A stretch of DNA of 64,000 nucleotides from Acinetobacter seifertii (lineage in GTDB: Bacteria; Pseudomonadota; Gammaproteobacteria; Pseudomonadales; Moraxellaceae), in NCBI RefSeq assembly GCF_000368065.1, contig NZ_KB851205.1, positions 1-64,000 on the forward strand, given 5' to 3'. The notes under the pieces are model-generated. The model did no database searches, had not been told where the DNA came from, and worked only from the letters and a program-made list of their open reading frames with translations. The first letter of the stretch is position 1; every line of letters starts with the position of its first letter. A program made the position numbers and the translations under genes. Positions 17,358 through 26,751 of the stretch are shown here, in pieces.

Positions 17358-18902
17358 TTAGTAAGTTTGAGTCGCTTTAAAGCTTTCAATACCTGCTTTG
17401 ATTGCTGCTTCGATGTCTTTGTTGTAATCACCAGTTTCATCGATTTGTTTCATCAACGGAGCATATTCAGAACGGAAGTAAGCAATTAACGCAGCATCAA
17501 AGTCTACGATTTTCTTAACTTCTACGTCAGCCATATAGCCTTCGTTAGATGCATAAACAGAAACAGCTTGGTCAGCAATTGAGTAAGGAGCATATTGTTT
17601 TTGCTTCATTAACTCAGTTACACGTTGACCATGTTCAAGTTGCTTACGAGTTGCTTCATCAAGGTCAGAAGCGAACTGAGCAAACGCAGCCAATTCACGG
17701 TATTGTGCTAAAGCGGTACGGATACCACCAGACAATTTTTTGATGATCTTAGTTTGAGCAGAACCACCAACACGAGATACAGAGATACCCGCGTTCACAG
17801 CAGGACGGATACCTGCGTTGAATAATGATGTTTCTAAGAAGATCTGACCGTCAGTAATCGAAATTACGTTCGTTGGTACGAATGCAGATACGTCACCCGC
17901 TTGAGTTTCAATAATTGGCAATGCAGTTAAAGAACCAGTTTGACCAGTTACTGCGCCATTAGTGAATTTCTCAACGTAGTCAGCAGATACACGTGAAGCA
18001 CGTTCAAGAAGACGTGAGTGAAGATAGAATACGTCACCCGGATACGCTTCACGACCTGGTGGACGACGTAAAAGCAATGAAATTTGACGGTAAGCAACAG
18101 CTTGCTTAGACAAATCATCATAAATGATAAGAGCGTCTTCACCGCGGTCACGGAAGTATTCACCCATTGTACAGCCAGAGTACGGAGCTAAATACTGCAT
18201 TGCAGCAGGATCAGCAGCCGCAGCAGCGACAACAGTTGTATACGCCATAGCGCCAGTTTCTTCTAGCTTACGTACAACGTTTGCAATTGTTGATTGTTTT
18301 TGACCAATCGCAACGTATACACATTTAATGCCAGAGTTTTTCTGAGCGATGATCGCATCGATCGCCATTGCTGTTTTACCAGTTTGACGGTCACCAATAA
18401 TCAACTCACGCTGACCACGACCCACAGGAATCATGGTATCAACTGATTTATAACCAGTTTGAACAGGCTCGTCTACAGATTGACGCCAAATTACGCCTGG
18501 TGCTACTTTTTCAACAGCATCAGTTAATTTTGCATCAATTGGGCCTTTACCATCAATTGGGTTACCCAAAGCATCTACTACACGGCCAAGAAGTTCAGGA
18601 CCAACTGGAACTTCTAAAACACGACCTGTACAACGAGCTTTTTGACCTTCTTGAAGGCTTAGGTAGTTACCTAAAACAACGGCACCCACTGAATCCTGTT
18701 CTAGGTTCAGTGCCATACCAAATAAGCCGCCGTCGAATTCGATCATTTCACCGTACATTGCATCAGCAAGACCGTGAATACGCACGATACCGTCGGATAC
18801 CATAACAATGGTACCTTCGTTTTTAGCGGTCGCGCTGGTGTCCAGATCTCCGATACGCTGTTTAATGAGCGCACTGATCTCGGATGGATTCAGTTGTTGC
18901 AT
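17358..18902 (-). CDS. atpA: F1Fo ATP synthase subunit alpha
   Basis: 514 aa from the ATG at 18902 (MQQLNPSEISALIKQRIGDLD), which has an AGGAA Shine-Dalgarno; the frame can be extended five codons to a TTG, which is unlikely. Non-catalytic nucleotide-binding subunit with Walker A GDRQTGKTA (about 170-178), IIYDDLSKQAVAYRQISLLLRRPPGREAYPGDVFYLHSRLLERA, and the arginine-finger region ISVSRVGGSAQ. Spaced 46 bp from atpH. Confidence 0.98.
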   Translation of the reverse strand: MQQLNPSEISALIKQRIGDLDTSATAKNEGTIVMVSDGIVRIHGLADAMYGEMIEFDGGLFGMALNLEQDSVGAVVLGNYLSLQEGQKARCTGRVLEVPVGPELLGRVVDALGNPIDGKGPIDAKLTDAVEKVAPGVIWRQSVDEPVQTGYKSVDTMIPVGRGQRELIIGDRQTGKTAMAIDAIIAQKNSGIKCVYVAIGQKQSTIANVVRKLEETGAMAYTTVVAAAAADPAAMQYLAPYSGCTMGEYFRDRGEDALIIYDDLSKQAVAYRQISLLLRRPPGREAYPGDVFYLHSRLLERASRVSADYVEKFTNGAVTGQTGSLTALPIIETQAGDVSAFVPTNVISITDGQIFLETSLFNAGIRPAVNAGISVSRVGGSAQTKIIKKLSGGIRTALAQYRELAAFAQFASDLDEATRKQLEHGQRVTELMKQKQYAPYSIADQAVSVYASNEGYMADVEVKKIVDFDAALIAYFRSEYAPLMKQIDETGDYNKDIEAAIKAGIESFKATQTY

Positions 18903-18948
18903 TGCGCTATTCCTCAATCTTTTATTAGTTCAGTCTTCATCATTTGCA

Positions 18949-19485
18949 TTATGCAAGAAGACGAGTACGCATTTTTTCAAGCTTGTTAAGCGCAGAATCA
19001 TCTATCACTTGATCGCCTGCACGAATAACCACACCTGCAATCAAAGCAGGATTAACTTCTACAGAAACATTAACTGCTGCCTTGAAGCGTTTTTCTAACG
19101 CGTGTGCAAGCAATTGTTCCTGAACAGAAGTTAACGGAAACGCCGATTCAATCACGACATCAACCGTATTGTTATTCTGTGATTTAAGCTGTTCATATTC
19201 TGCTGCAATTTCAGGTAACAACACTAATCGATCGTTATCTGCAAGAAGTGTCAAAAAGTTAGACACTGCTTGAGATTGATCTTCACCTAAAACTTTAGCA
19301 AAAAGCTTCACTTGCTCCGCAGGAGTAAGTTCAGGGCGATTTAAATAAGCGGAAAATGCTTCGTCTTGCACCGCAGCACTGAGCACTTGTAACGCATTCG
19401 ACCAATTGTCTGTTGCACCTTGCTCAGAAGCATAAGCAAATGCTGCTTTGGCATACGGACGTGCCAACGTCAAGAGTTCAGCCAT
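18949..19485 (-). CDS. atpH: F1Fo ATP synthase subunit delta
   Basis: 178 aa peripheral-stalk subunit (OSCP homologue). The N-terminal six-helix domain begins MAELLTLARPYAKAAFAYASEQG, and the C-terminal region has the family stretch VSVEVNPALIAGVVIRAGDQVIDDSALNKLEKMRTRL. It starts 12 bp after atpF. Confidence 0.97.
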   Translation of the reverse strand: MAELLTLARPYAKAAFAYASEQGATDNWSNALQVLSAAVQDEAFSAYLNRPELTPAEQVKLFAKVLGEDQSQAVSNFLTLLADNDRLVLLPEIAAEYEQLKSQNNNTVDVVIESAFPLTSVQEQLLAHALEKRFKAAVNVSVEVNPALIAGVVIRAGDQVIDDSALNKLEKMRTRLLA

Positions 19486-19497
19486 AATTCGCCTCGC

Positions 19498-19968
19498 TTA
19501 AAGTTTAGCAGCCAGCTGAGACAGCATGGCGTTATGAGCTTCTGCATCAACTTGTTGGTTCAGGATCTTTTCTGCACCAGTTACTGCCAAGGCAGCTACT
19601 TGTTGACGTAATTCTTCGCGAGCAGAATTGATCTCTTGATCAACAACTTCTTTAGCTTGTTGACGAATACGCTCACCTTCAGCCGCAGCTTGAGTACGAG
19701 CTTCTTCGATCAATTGCGCTGCACGACGGTTCGCTTGTTCGATCAATTGAGCCGCTTGTGCTTTAGCTGCATCAAGTTCTTGCTTCACTTGCGCTTGTGC
19801 ATCGGCAAGGTCAGCTTTCGCTTTTTCTGCTGCATTTAAGCCATCAGCGATTTTACGCTGACGCTCACTAATCGCATTGATTAGTGGTGGCCAAACAAAC
19901 TTCATGCAGAATGCGACAAAAAACGCAAACGCAATCGCTTGACCAATCAATGTGAGGTTGATATTCAT
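19498..19968 (-). CDS. atpF: F1Fo ATP synthase subunit b
   Basis: 156 aa, the length of the E. coli protein. One N-terminal membrane helix (about 5-26, TLIGQAIAFAFFVAFCMKFVWPP) is followed by a long Ala/Gln/Glu-rich right-handed coiled coil (about 30-140) that dimerises as the stator. Located between atpE and atpH. Confidence 0.97.
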   Translation of the reverse strand: MNINLTLIGQAIAFAFFVAFCMKFVWPPLINAISERQRKIADGLNAAEKAKADLADAQAQVKQELDAAKAQAAQLIEQANRRAAQLIEEARTQAAAEGERIRQQAKEVVDQEINSAREELRQQVAALAVTGAEKILNQQVDAEAHNAMLSQLAAKL

Positions 19969-20006
19969 TGCAATTCCTCAAATAGTGGATTTAGGAATTA
20001 AGCTGA

Positions 20007-20285
<279 letters not shown>

Positions 20286-20336
20286 TTAAATTAAAAAAAT
20301 TCAGCCCAACCATCATTTGATAGTTAGGCAATACCA

Positions 20337-21212
20337 TTAATGTTTTTCGCTTGCCATGCTCAAGTAAACGATGGTAAGCATCATAAAGATGAATGCCTGC
20401 AACGTGATTACAAGAATGTGGAAGATCGCCCAAGGCACAGATAACGCCCATTGAATCCAAAACGGCAATAATGCAATCAGGATAAAGATTAACTCACCGG
20501 CATACATGTTACCGAACAGTCGGAGAGCCAATGAAATAGGACGAGCAAGGAATGTTACCAATTCCAAAATCAAGTTCACTGGAATAAGCAACGCTTTTGC
20601 AACTGGATTACTTGGGTTAAATGGGTTAAGTGCCAACTCGCCTACGAAACCACCAACACCCTTCTCGCGGATGCTGTAGAACAAGATAAGTACAAATACA
20701 GATAAAGACATACCAAGGGTAATGTTCGGATCTGTAGATGGAACGATCTTGAAGTAAACGTGGTGAGGATTCATACCAAATACGTTAGCACCAATAAATG
20801 CAGCTACTTGAGGAATCCAGTCAACTGGGATCAAGTCCATTAAGTTCATGAGGAAAATCCACACGAAAATAGTGAGTGCAAGCGGAGCGATTAAACGTGA
20901 TTTGCCATGAAAAGTATCACGGACACTTGAGTCAACAAACTCAATGATCATTTCAATTGCAGATTGGAATTTTGTTGGAACACCAGCTTTCGCAGTTTTC
21001 GCAACCATCCAAAATAACAAACAGAAAATCACACCAAGGCCAATTGACCAACCCATTGAATCCAAGTGAATTGCAGTGAACCCCATCGAATGAGCTTCTT
21101 CAGCAGTCTCAGCCAATTTCCATGTACCATCTGGCATTTTGCCATAGGTCATATTGGTCAAGTGATGCTTGATATACTCTGTCGAAGTGAGGGCATGTTC
21201 TTCAGCAGCCAT
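20337..21212 (-). CDS. atpB: F1Fo ATP synthase subunit a
   Basis: 291 aa membrane subunit forming the proton half-channels. The conserved Arg lies in ISLALRLFGNMYAGELIF (about 218-235), and the last helix has the QAFIFMMLTIVYLSMASEKH pattern. The extended hydrophilic N-terminus (MAAEEHALTSTEYIKHHL) is typical. An 84-bp gap separates it from atpE. Confidence 0.97.
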   Translation of the reverse strand: MAAEEHALTSTEYIKHHLTNMTYGKMPDGTWKLAETAEEAHSMGFTAIHLDSMGWSIGLGVIFCLLFWMVAKTAKAGVPTKFQSAIEMIIEFVDSSVRDTFHGKSRLIAPLALTIFVWIFLMNLMDLIPVDWIPQVAAFIGANVFGMNPHHVYFKIVPSTDPNITLGMSLSVFVLILFYSIREKGVGGFVGELALNPFNPSNPVAKALLIPVNLILELVTFLARPISLALRLFGNMYAGELIFILIALLPFWIQWALSVPWAIFHILVITLQAFIFMMLTIVYLSMASEKH

Positions 21213-21316
21213 AAATCACACCTGGTCAATGTCAATTACTAAAAAGAAGGGAAACGAACATCGGCGTACTGTCGATATCTCGCCACCCTCCAAAAAATCT
21301 TCAATTCTTCTTGTTT

Positions 21317-21715
21317 CTATACTCGTTTTTGTAGACGTGAAACCCAAAAAGGAGCAACCCACGACATCATTTGAACGAGGATAAAACCAAACAGCAATGC
21401 TAACGGTGATAAAGGTTTAACATTGCTCAAAATCAAAATAAATCCAACGATCATGATTGCAAATTTGCCTAACATGCCCCTATACATGTTAGACAGCACT
21501 TGTTTTGATGCTCTCGCACCTGCTGTTCTGAAGGATTGCCACGCAAAATAACTGGTAGCAAGCCAGCAGACCAATGCACCAAGTGCCGCACTTAATGCTG
21601 CTGTCATGTCTTTTATGCTCCACGCCACAAGTGCGGAAACAGGGATCATGCATGCTTGTAAGAAGACCAAAGCTTTTGCTAATCGTCGGTCAATCAAGCG
21701 ACTAGTTTGGCTCAT
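21317..21715 (-). CDS. atpI: ATP synthase subunit I
   Basis: 132 aa, four transmembrane helices. AtpI is an assembly factor that helps c-ring formation. The sequence shows SRLIDRRLAKALVFLQACMIPVSALVAWSIKD and an AtpI-type second half with SWVAPFWVSRLQKRV. First gene of the operon, about 60 bp downstream of a good promoter. Confidence 0.9.
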   Translation of the reverse strand: MSQTSRLIDRRLAKALVFLQACMIPVSALVAWSIKDMTAALSAALGALVCWLATSYFAWQSFRTAGARASKQVLSNMYRGMLGKFAIMIVGFILILSNVKPLSPLALLFGFILVQMMSWVAPFWVSRLQKRV

Positions 21716-21779
21716 TATTTATCCACTCACAGCATAAATGCTTGACAAGTTTAGCTGATGATCGCTTTTAATCGCAGGC

Positions 21780-21808
21780 ATTATAGAGTTACACCCCTGA
21801 ACATGCAA
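21780..21808 (-). promoter_or_regulatory. Promoter of the atp operon
   Basis: On the minus strand -35 TTGCAT (21803-21808), 17-bp spacer, and perfect -10 TATAAT (21780-21785), about 65 bp upstream of the atpI start. A housekeeping sigma-70 promoter. Confidence 0.75.
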
Positions 21809-21814
21809 TCTTTT

Positions 21815-21836
21815 CCCGACTTTAGTCGGGGTTTTT
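21815..21836 (+). terminator. Hairpin with U tract, oriented on the plus strand between znuA and atpI
   Basis: Stem CCCGAC/GTCGGG with TTTA loop, followed by GTTTTT on the plus strand. Both flanking genes are on the minus strand, where no U tract follows the stem. A second hairpin, GCTGAC/GTCAGC (about 21850-21867), lies beside it. Either a shared end of znuA with poor U tract or the end of an unseen plus-strand transcript. Confidence 0.4.
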
Positions 21837-21885
21837 CGTGACAGGTGGTGCTGACGCTACAGTCAGCCTTTGTTTACTTTTTATC

Positions 21886-22725
21886 TTACTTTTGCGTATT
21901 TAATACGCATTTATCGGTTTTTATAGCCAGTTTCTTCCATGCTGTTACAAAATCGTCCTCATTATTCATACTTTCATCAACGGGTTGGAAGGTAATACTG
22001 CCCAGTTTCTGATATTGACCTTTTGTTGTGAAACTTTCTGCAAGTAAACACATCTGAGGTTTTGGTCGATTATCATTAAGATACTTAATTTGAGCCGCTG
22101 TAGGCGCAACATGCGGGTCATCCGTTAAAGCACCTGCAAACTTTAAATTAAGCGAGCGTTCCAAATACTGATAAGCATCATGATAAGACCAGTAAGGTTT
22201 ACCATTACTTGAGCTATCGTAAGCTTGAGCTGCCTGCAACATATTCCGAGCAAATGCATTAGCATTATTCCAATATTTCGCTTTACTTTCAGGATGCTGC
22301 TGCGAACGCAAAGCCGCAATAAAAAAGCCAATCCGCACTGCATTGTTTGGTTCTAACCAGACATGAGTATCTACAGTATTTGGTAAAGCAACACCACGCG
22401 TATTACGCTGTGGCAAAACAGTAAGAATACCACTGTCTAATAAAGAAATTGCTTTCTTATTGTTACTCAGCAATTTGTTGAGAGGAGCTTCATGAGCTTT
22501 TCCTAACCAAATTACCAAAGAAGCATCATTGATTGCTTTACGATGCGCTGGGGTGAGTTGTACGTCATGCCCACTTTGCCCTTGCAGCAATAACTGAGGC
22601 TCTTCAACACCTTTAGTAATTTCTTTTGCAATCAAATAGATTGGGTGTGTAGAGACAACCAAACCCTGACTCCAACCTAGCGTACTCATTAGAGAGAACA
22701 TACTGAAAACAAAAACGCGGAACAT
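21886..22725 (-). CDS. znuA: Zinc ABC transporter substrate-binding protein
   Basis: 279-aa periplasmic zinc-binding protein with a signal peptide (about 1-20, ending GWSQG). Metal ligands of the cluster A-I fold can be seen: His in VSTHPIYLIAKEI (about 27), His in LGKAHEAPLNKLL and the VDTHVWLEPNNAV motif (about 120-130), and His in YWSYHDAYQYLE. The acidic/His-rich loop common in ZnuA is short here (GQSGHDVQLTPAH). Divergent from zur-znuCB across a Zur box. Confidence 0.95.
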   Translation of the reverse strand: MFRVFVFSMFSLMSTLGWSQGLVVSTHPIYLIAKEITKGVEEPQLLLQGQSGHDVQLTPAHRKAINDASLVIWLGKAHEAPLNKLLSNNKKAISLLDSGILTVLPQRNTRGVALPNTVDTHVWLEPNNAVRIGFFIAALRSQQHPESKAKYWNNANAFARNMLQAAQAYDSSSNGKPYWSYHDAYQYLERSLNLKFAGALTDDPHVAPTAAQIKYLNDNRPKPQMCLLAESFTTKGQYQKLGSITFQPVDESMNNEDDFVTAWKKLAIKTDKCVLNTQK

Positions 22726-22753
22726 GACAGACCATCAATTAGTAATAGCTCGA

Positions 22754-22776
22754 AGCATGTTATAATATAACAAAGT
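22754..22776. promoter_or_regulatory. Zur box shared by znuA and zur-znuCB
   Basis: Core TGTTATAATATAACA (22758-22772) is a perfect 15-bp palindrome matching the gammaproteobacterial Zur consensus (GTTATA-n-TATAAC). It overlaps TATAAT/TATATT -10-like hexamers on both strands, so one bound dimer could shut both directions. A second hairpin, ATGAAGC/GCTTCAT (22802-22818), lies in the zur leader. Confidence 0.85.
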
Positions 22777-22846
22777 TACAAAAATACCTAAGATTAATCG
22801 AATGAAGCATCGCTTCATGCTAATATTCCATTAAAAATTTGAGGTT

Positions 22847-23350
22847 ATGTCTATGAGTTCTTGCACGCATGAACATCATGATTCTTTGCATGGTGTGCAT
22901 GATCACCATAATGTCGCAAGTCGTTTAGCTGAAGCAGAAACTTTATGTTCTGCGGTTGGTGCGCGTCTTACGCCTTTACGTAAAGAAGTCCTTGAACTCA
23001 TTTTAAATGCTTCAGGTCCAATGGGTGCGTACGACTTATTGGCACGTATTAAAAGTCAAACAGATCGCCCTGCCGCCCCTCCTACTGTTTATAGAACTTT
23101 GGACTTCTTATTAGAAAAAGGTCTAATTCATCGCTTAACATCTATTAATGCTTATATTCCATGCTGTCATCCACGTGAAGGACATCAAGCTGCATTCTTA
23201 ATTTGCACCGAATGTCACACTGTTAAAGAAGCATCTTCACAAGGTCTGACTCAACAACTCGACCAACTTGCAGCTTTAGATGATTTCACAGCACAACACA
23301 GCATTATTGAAATTTCGGGGAAATGCCAGCAGTGCCGCACAGCTCGCTAA
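22847..23350 (+). CDS. zur: Zinc uptake regulator Zur (Fur family)
   Basis: 167 aa. The winged helix includes LTPLRKEVLELILNASGPMGAYDLL and PTVYRTLDFLLEKGLIHRL. The structural zinc site is CxxC (ICTEC and CQQC near the C-terminus), and the regulatory His/Cys appear in IPCCHPREGHQAA. The N-terminus is His-rich (CTHEHHDSLHGVHDHHN), which may sense zinc. The Shine-Dalgarno GAGG sits only two bases before the first ATG, so the ATG at 22853 (MSSCTHEHH) is probably the true start. Overlaps znuC. Confidence 0.95.
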   Translation: MSMSSCTHEHHDSLHGVHDHHNVASRLAEAETLCSAVGARLTPLRKEVLELILNASGPMGAYDLLARIKSQTDRPAAPPTVYRTLDFLLEKGLIHRLTSINAYIPCCHPREGHQAAFLICTECHTVKEASSQGLTQQLDQLAALDDFTAQHSIIEISGKCQQCRTAR

Positions 23351-24111
23351 ATCCTGTATTGATTCAACTTGAACAGGTTTCTGTTCATCGTGATGATCGG
23401 GATATATTAAAAAAAGTCGATTTTGATCTGCATCAAAATGAAATTGTGACCTTAATTGGTCCAAATGGTGCGGGTAAATCGACTTTAATTAAAGTTCTAC
23501 TTGGAATTTTAAAACCAAGTAGCGGACGTGTCATAAGCGACAAAAAACTAAAAATGGCTTATGTCCCTCAAAAGTTTAACCCTTCTCATAGTCTTCCTTT
23601 ACGTGTTCAAGATTTATTAGATCTTGAAAAATGTAGCCCTGCCCTTCGCCAAGAAATTATTCAAGACACTGGCATTGCAAAGCTACAACAATCAAAAGTA
23701 CAGCAGCTTTCTGGTGGAGAGCGCCAACGTGTACTGCTCGCACGTGCTTTACTTAGAAAGCCAGACATTCTCGTTCTTGATGAACCGATGCAAGGTCTAG
23801 ATATTCAATCTGAAGCTGAGCTTTATGAGTATGTGCGTAGTCTGCCAGAGCGTTATGGATGTGCCATTTTAATTGTTTCCCACGATTTACAGTGGGTTAT
23901 GCAAGGGACGCATAGAGTTGTTTGTTTAAATAAACATATATGTTGCAGCGGTTTACCTGAAAATATTCAACAGCATCCTGAGTATCAGGCAATATTTGGT
24001 ACCCAGCGAGTTTTTTATCAACACCATCATGACCACTGTGCGCATGGTGATGCCGCACACCCCTGCCCTCACAATAGTAGACCTCACATTCACCCAGAAC
24101 CGGAAGCTTAA
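23323..24111 (+). CDS. znuC: Zinc ABC transporter ATP-binding protein
   Basis: 262 aa. Walker A GPNGAGKST (about 46-54), Q-loop VPQKF, signature LSGGERQRVLLARALLRKP, Walker B ILVLDEPMQGLD, and the switch His in VSHD. The C-terminus is His-rich (YQHHHDHCAHGDAAHPCPH), a frequent ZnuC/ZnuA trait for zinc handling. The frame overlaps the end of zur by 28 bp; a TTG at 23359 would remove the overlap, so the exact start is uncertain. Confidence 0.95.
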   Translation: MPAVPHSSLNPVLIQLEQVSVHRDDRDILKKVDFDLHQNEIVTLIGPNGAGKSTLIKVLLGILKPSSGRVISDKKLKMAYVPQKFNPSHSLPLRVQDLLDLEKCSPALRQEIIQDTGIAKLQQSKVQQLSGGERQRVLLARALLRKPDILVLDEPMQGLDIQSEAELYEYVRSLPERYGCAILIVSHDLQWVMQGTHRVVCLNKHICCSGLPENIQQHPEYQAIFGTQRVFYQHHHDHCAHGDAAHPCPHNSRPHIHPEPEA

Positions 24112-24114
24112 GCC

Positions 24115-24924
24115 ATGATGGAATGGTTACAATTATTGTTGCCCGCATGGATTATGGGAACCTTATTAGTCTTTTTGACTGCACCACTTGGTTGTCTCAT
24201 GTTATGGAGACGTATGTCTTTTTTTGCAGACACCATGGCACATGGAACCTTACTTGGGGTAGCAATTGCCGGTGCTTTAAGCCTTCCTTTGTGGCTTGGC
24301 GTGGCAGGTACGGCTATTTTATTAGTCGCTATTTTATGGGCACTGCATGACAATCGTTTGCCAAACGATGCTCTACTAGCTTTATGCTCCGCAACATTAC
24401 TATGTAGTGGTCTTCTATTTATTCAACATGTTCCAAGTTTAAGACCAGAGCTTTTAAGTTATTTATTCGGTGATTTACTCAGTATCGACTGGCACGATTT
24501 ACCTGTTTTCACATTAATTATTGCCGTATCACTGGCAATTCTTTATCGCTTTTGGCAATCTCAAATCCAAATTGCCATTGATCCAGACATTGCGATTAGT
24601 GAAGGGGTAAATGCGAAATGGCAGCGTCTCATTTTTATGTTACTGCTAGCCTTATTTACAGTTTTAGCTTTACGAGCAGTAGGTTCACTTTTAATGGGTG
24701 CTTTACTGGTTATTCCAGCATTGAGCGCTCGACTACTCGCTCATTCACCAAAGCAAATGGTTGTTTGGGCTTTTGTTTTAGCTCAACTTGGTGTCAGTGT
24801 CGGCCTATGGTCAAGCGCAGCACTAAATATCTCAACTGGCCTCAGTATTGTTTTATGTATGGCTTTGGGTTTTGCTCTTATTTTCATGGTTCAAAAAATC
24901 AAAAACCAAACTCAAGCGGCCTAA
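24115..24924 (+). CDS. znuB: Zinc ABC transporter permease
   Basis: 269 aa, about eight transmembrane helices of the ABC-3 family. Family features are PLGCLMLWRRMSFFADTMAHGTLLGVAIA (about 25-53) and RAVGSLLMGALLVIPALSARLLA (about 186-208). Three bp after znuC, in the zur-znuC-znuB operon. Confidence 0.95.
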   Translation: MMEWLQLLLPAWIMGTLLVFLTAPLGCLMLWRRMSFFADTMAHGTLLGVAIAGALSLPLWLGVAGTAILLVAILWALHDNRLPNDALLALCSATLLCSGLLFIQHVPSLRPELLSYLFGDLLSIDWHDLPVFTLIIAVSLAILYRFWQSQIQIAIDPDIAISEGVNAKWQRLIFMLLLALFTVLALRAVGSLLMGALLVIPALSARLLAHSPKQMVVWAFVLAQLGVSVGLWSSAALNISTGLSIVLCMALGFALIFMVQKIKNQTQAA

Positions 24925-24925
24925 A

Positions 24926-25552
24926 TCAGGCTGCTTGATGAACTGTACTGAGTAATAACGCCGCGCAACTAAACATGACAGCAAAACCACGATTTAAATA
25001 TTTTTGTTGTTTAGGTGAGCGAAGTAATCTTAAAACCTTTGACGCCAGCCCTGTATATCCAGCCATTACAATTAAATCAATGGTAATCATAGTAGCTGCC
25101 ATAATCAGATATTGTATCCATTGAGGTTTGCTTAAATCTAAGAACTGAGGCAAAACCGCCAATAAAAATACAATCGCTTTTGGGTTACTGATATTGACCA
25201 CAAAGCCATTCAACAGCAGCGCTGAAATAGATTTATTCTTTTTTTCATGCTGAATTTCAATGTCTTTTATAGGTGCAGTCCACTGCAAATAGGCCAAATA
25301 CAATAAATAAGCAACCCCAAACCATTTAACCATCTGAAAAGCCAACGGTGTTGTCGCGAATAAAACGCCTACGCCCGCCGCTACAATCATGATTTGAATT
25401 AACAAGGCAATTTGCAAACCAATCGCATTCCAGTAACCATGTCTAAAACCATAGTTTAGACCACTCGACATAGAAGCAATCGCGCCCGCTCCAGGAGAAA
25501 TACTAATAACCCAACAGGCCAGCATATAAGCAAACCAAATTTGCAAAGACAT
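24926..25552 (-). CDS. LysE/RhtB family amino-acid exporter
   Basis: 208 aa from the ATG at 25552 (MSLQIWFAYMLACW); a longer frame to 25615 adds a non-hydrophobic tail and is rejected. Six transmembrane helices with the LysE family start ISPGAGAIASMSSGLNYGFRHGYWNAIGLQ and the FVVNISNPKAIVFLLAVLPQF motif. Exports amino acids or homoserine-lactone-type molecules; the substrate is unknown. Convergent with znuB with one base between the stop codons. Confidence 0.9.
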   Translation of the reverse strand: MSLQIWFAYMLACWVISISPGAGAIASMSSGLNYGFRHGYWNAIGLQIALLIQIMIVAAGVGVLFATTPLAFQMVKWFGVAYLLYLAYLQWTAPIKDIEIQHEKKNKSISALLLNGFVVNISNPKAIVFLLAVLPQFLDLSKPQWIQYLIMAATMITIDLIVMAGYTGLASKVLRLLRSPKQQKYLNRGFAVMFSCAALLLSTVHQAA

Positions 25553-25709
25553 AGTGAAATAAACAATAAAAGTGGAATTATACCGTTTTATAAAACTATC
25601 GCGGCGATAATTCAAACAATAAAATCAATAAATAGACTACTAACAGCTCTTCGCATCAGGCACAATAATTGAAGCTCATACTAAATTATAATTGAGGAGA
25701 TACCTTCCA

Positions 25710-26630
25710 ATGACTGCTCAATCTGTCATTTTGCCATTACCATCTGATCATGCCCGTTTTATTGTTCTTCGCTTAAAAGATCTAACAATTGCTGAATTAA
25801 AAGAACAACTCGAAGCTTTATTCGAAACACGTGACCGTCTCATTACTCAGCATTCAGACGCACAAATCAAAACAGCAGTCGCTTTTGGTCCAGAACTCTG
25901 GAAACAGCTTTACAGTCAATCTCCTGCTGGCTTTAAACAACTTGAACCAGAAAATGGTGCATTCAATATGCCTGTCGTACCAGCTGATGTGCTTATTCAC
26001 ATCGCCAGTATGCGTTCAGATATTTGTTTTGCATTAAGCCAAGCATTTTTTGAAGGTATTAAAGATAAAGTTGAAGTTCTGGATGAACGTGTTTGCTTCC
26101 GTTATTTCGATGGTCGCGATATTACTGGCTTTATAGATGGCACCGAAAACCCTCAATTTCCAGATGACCGTGTAGAAACCGCTCTGCTTCCAGAAAGTGC
26201 TGGAGTATTTGCAGATGGTAGTTTCATATTTGCACAGCGCTATGCACATGACTTGGAGAAATGGAAAAAACTTAAAGTCGACGCGCAAGAAAATGTCATG
26301 GGACGTACCAAACTTGAATCTATTGAATTAGATGATGACGTTAAGCCAGACAATGCTCACGTTGCTCGTACTGTCGTTGAAGATGATGAAGGCGAAGAAA
26401 TGGAAATTTTACGCCATAGCTTACCTTATGGCGATGGCAAAGGTGATCAAGGCTTATTCTTCATTGCTTACACTAAAGACCTGAACATTATTGATGCTAT
26501 GTTAAAGCGTATGTTTGGTACAAGCGGCGATGGTATTCATGACCGCCTCTTGCATTTTGTAACGCCACTAGACGGCGCATATTACTTTGCACCAAGTGAA
26601 GAGTTACTAGAAGAAGTTTTAGAAGATTAA
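25710..26630 (+). CDS. Dyp-type peroxidase (YfeX-like)
   Basis: 306 aa from the ATG at 25710, with a GAGGAGA ribosome-binding site; an upstream TTG in frame is unlikely. Haem peroxidase with the signature GFIDGTENP (about 146-154) holding the catalytic Asp, the proximal His region (NAHVARTVVEDDEGEEMEILRHSLPYG, with SLPYG), and FIAYTKDLNIIDAMLKRMFG. The shape and motifs match the cytoplasmic YfeX group. A strong terminator follows. Confidence 0.93.
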   Translation: MTAQSVILPLPSDHARFIVLRLKDLTIAELKEQLEALFETRDRLITQHSDAQIKTAVAFGPELWKQLYSQSPAGFKQLEPENGAFNMPVVPADVLIHIASMRSDICFALSQAFFEGIKDKVEVLDERVCFRYFDGRDITGFIDGTENPQFPDDRVETALLPESAGVFADGSFIFAQRYAHDLEKWKKLKVDAQENVMGRTKLESIELDDDVKPDNAHVARTVVEDDEGEEMEILRHSLPYGDGKGDQGLFFIAYTKDLNIIDAMLKRMFGTSGDGIHDRLLHFVTPLDGAYYFAPSEELLEEVLED

Positions 26631-26637
26631 TTTTTTT

Positions 26638-26667
26638 AAAAGTAGCTATTACGGTAGCTACTTTTTT
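26638..26667 (+). terminator. Terminator after the Dyp peroxidase gene
   Basis: Stem AAAAGTAGCTA (26638-26648) / TAGCTACTTTT (26655-26665) with a TTACGG loop and T run. Confidence 0.9.
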
Positions 26668-26751
26668 ATTTCAAACCAAAGAATAAGTACTTTGACATTT
26701 TACAAAAATATTATTTTTATAAATTAATAAAAATTACTCTTAAATATAAAC

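Noticed and set aside
25553..25615. N-terminal extension of the first LysE exporter
   Set aside because: LysE proteins begin shortly before the first helix; the ATG at 25552 is the normal position.
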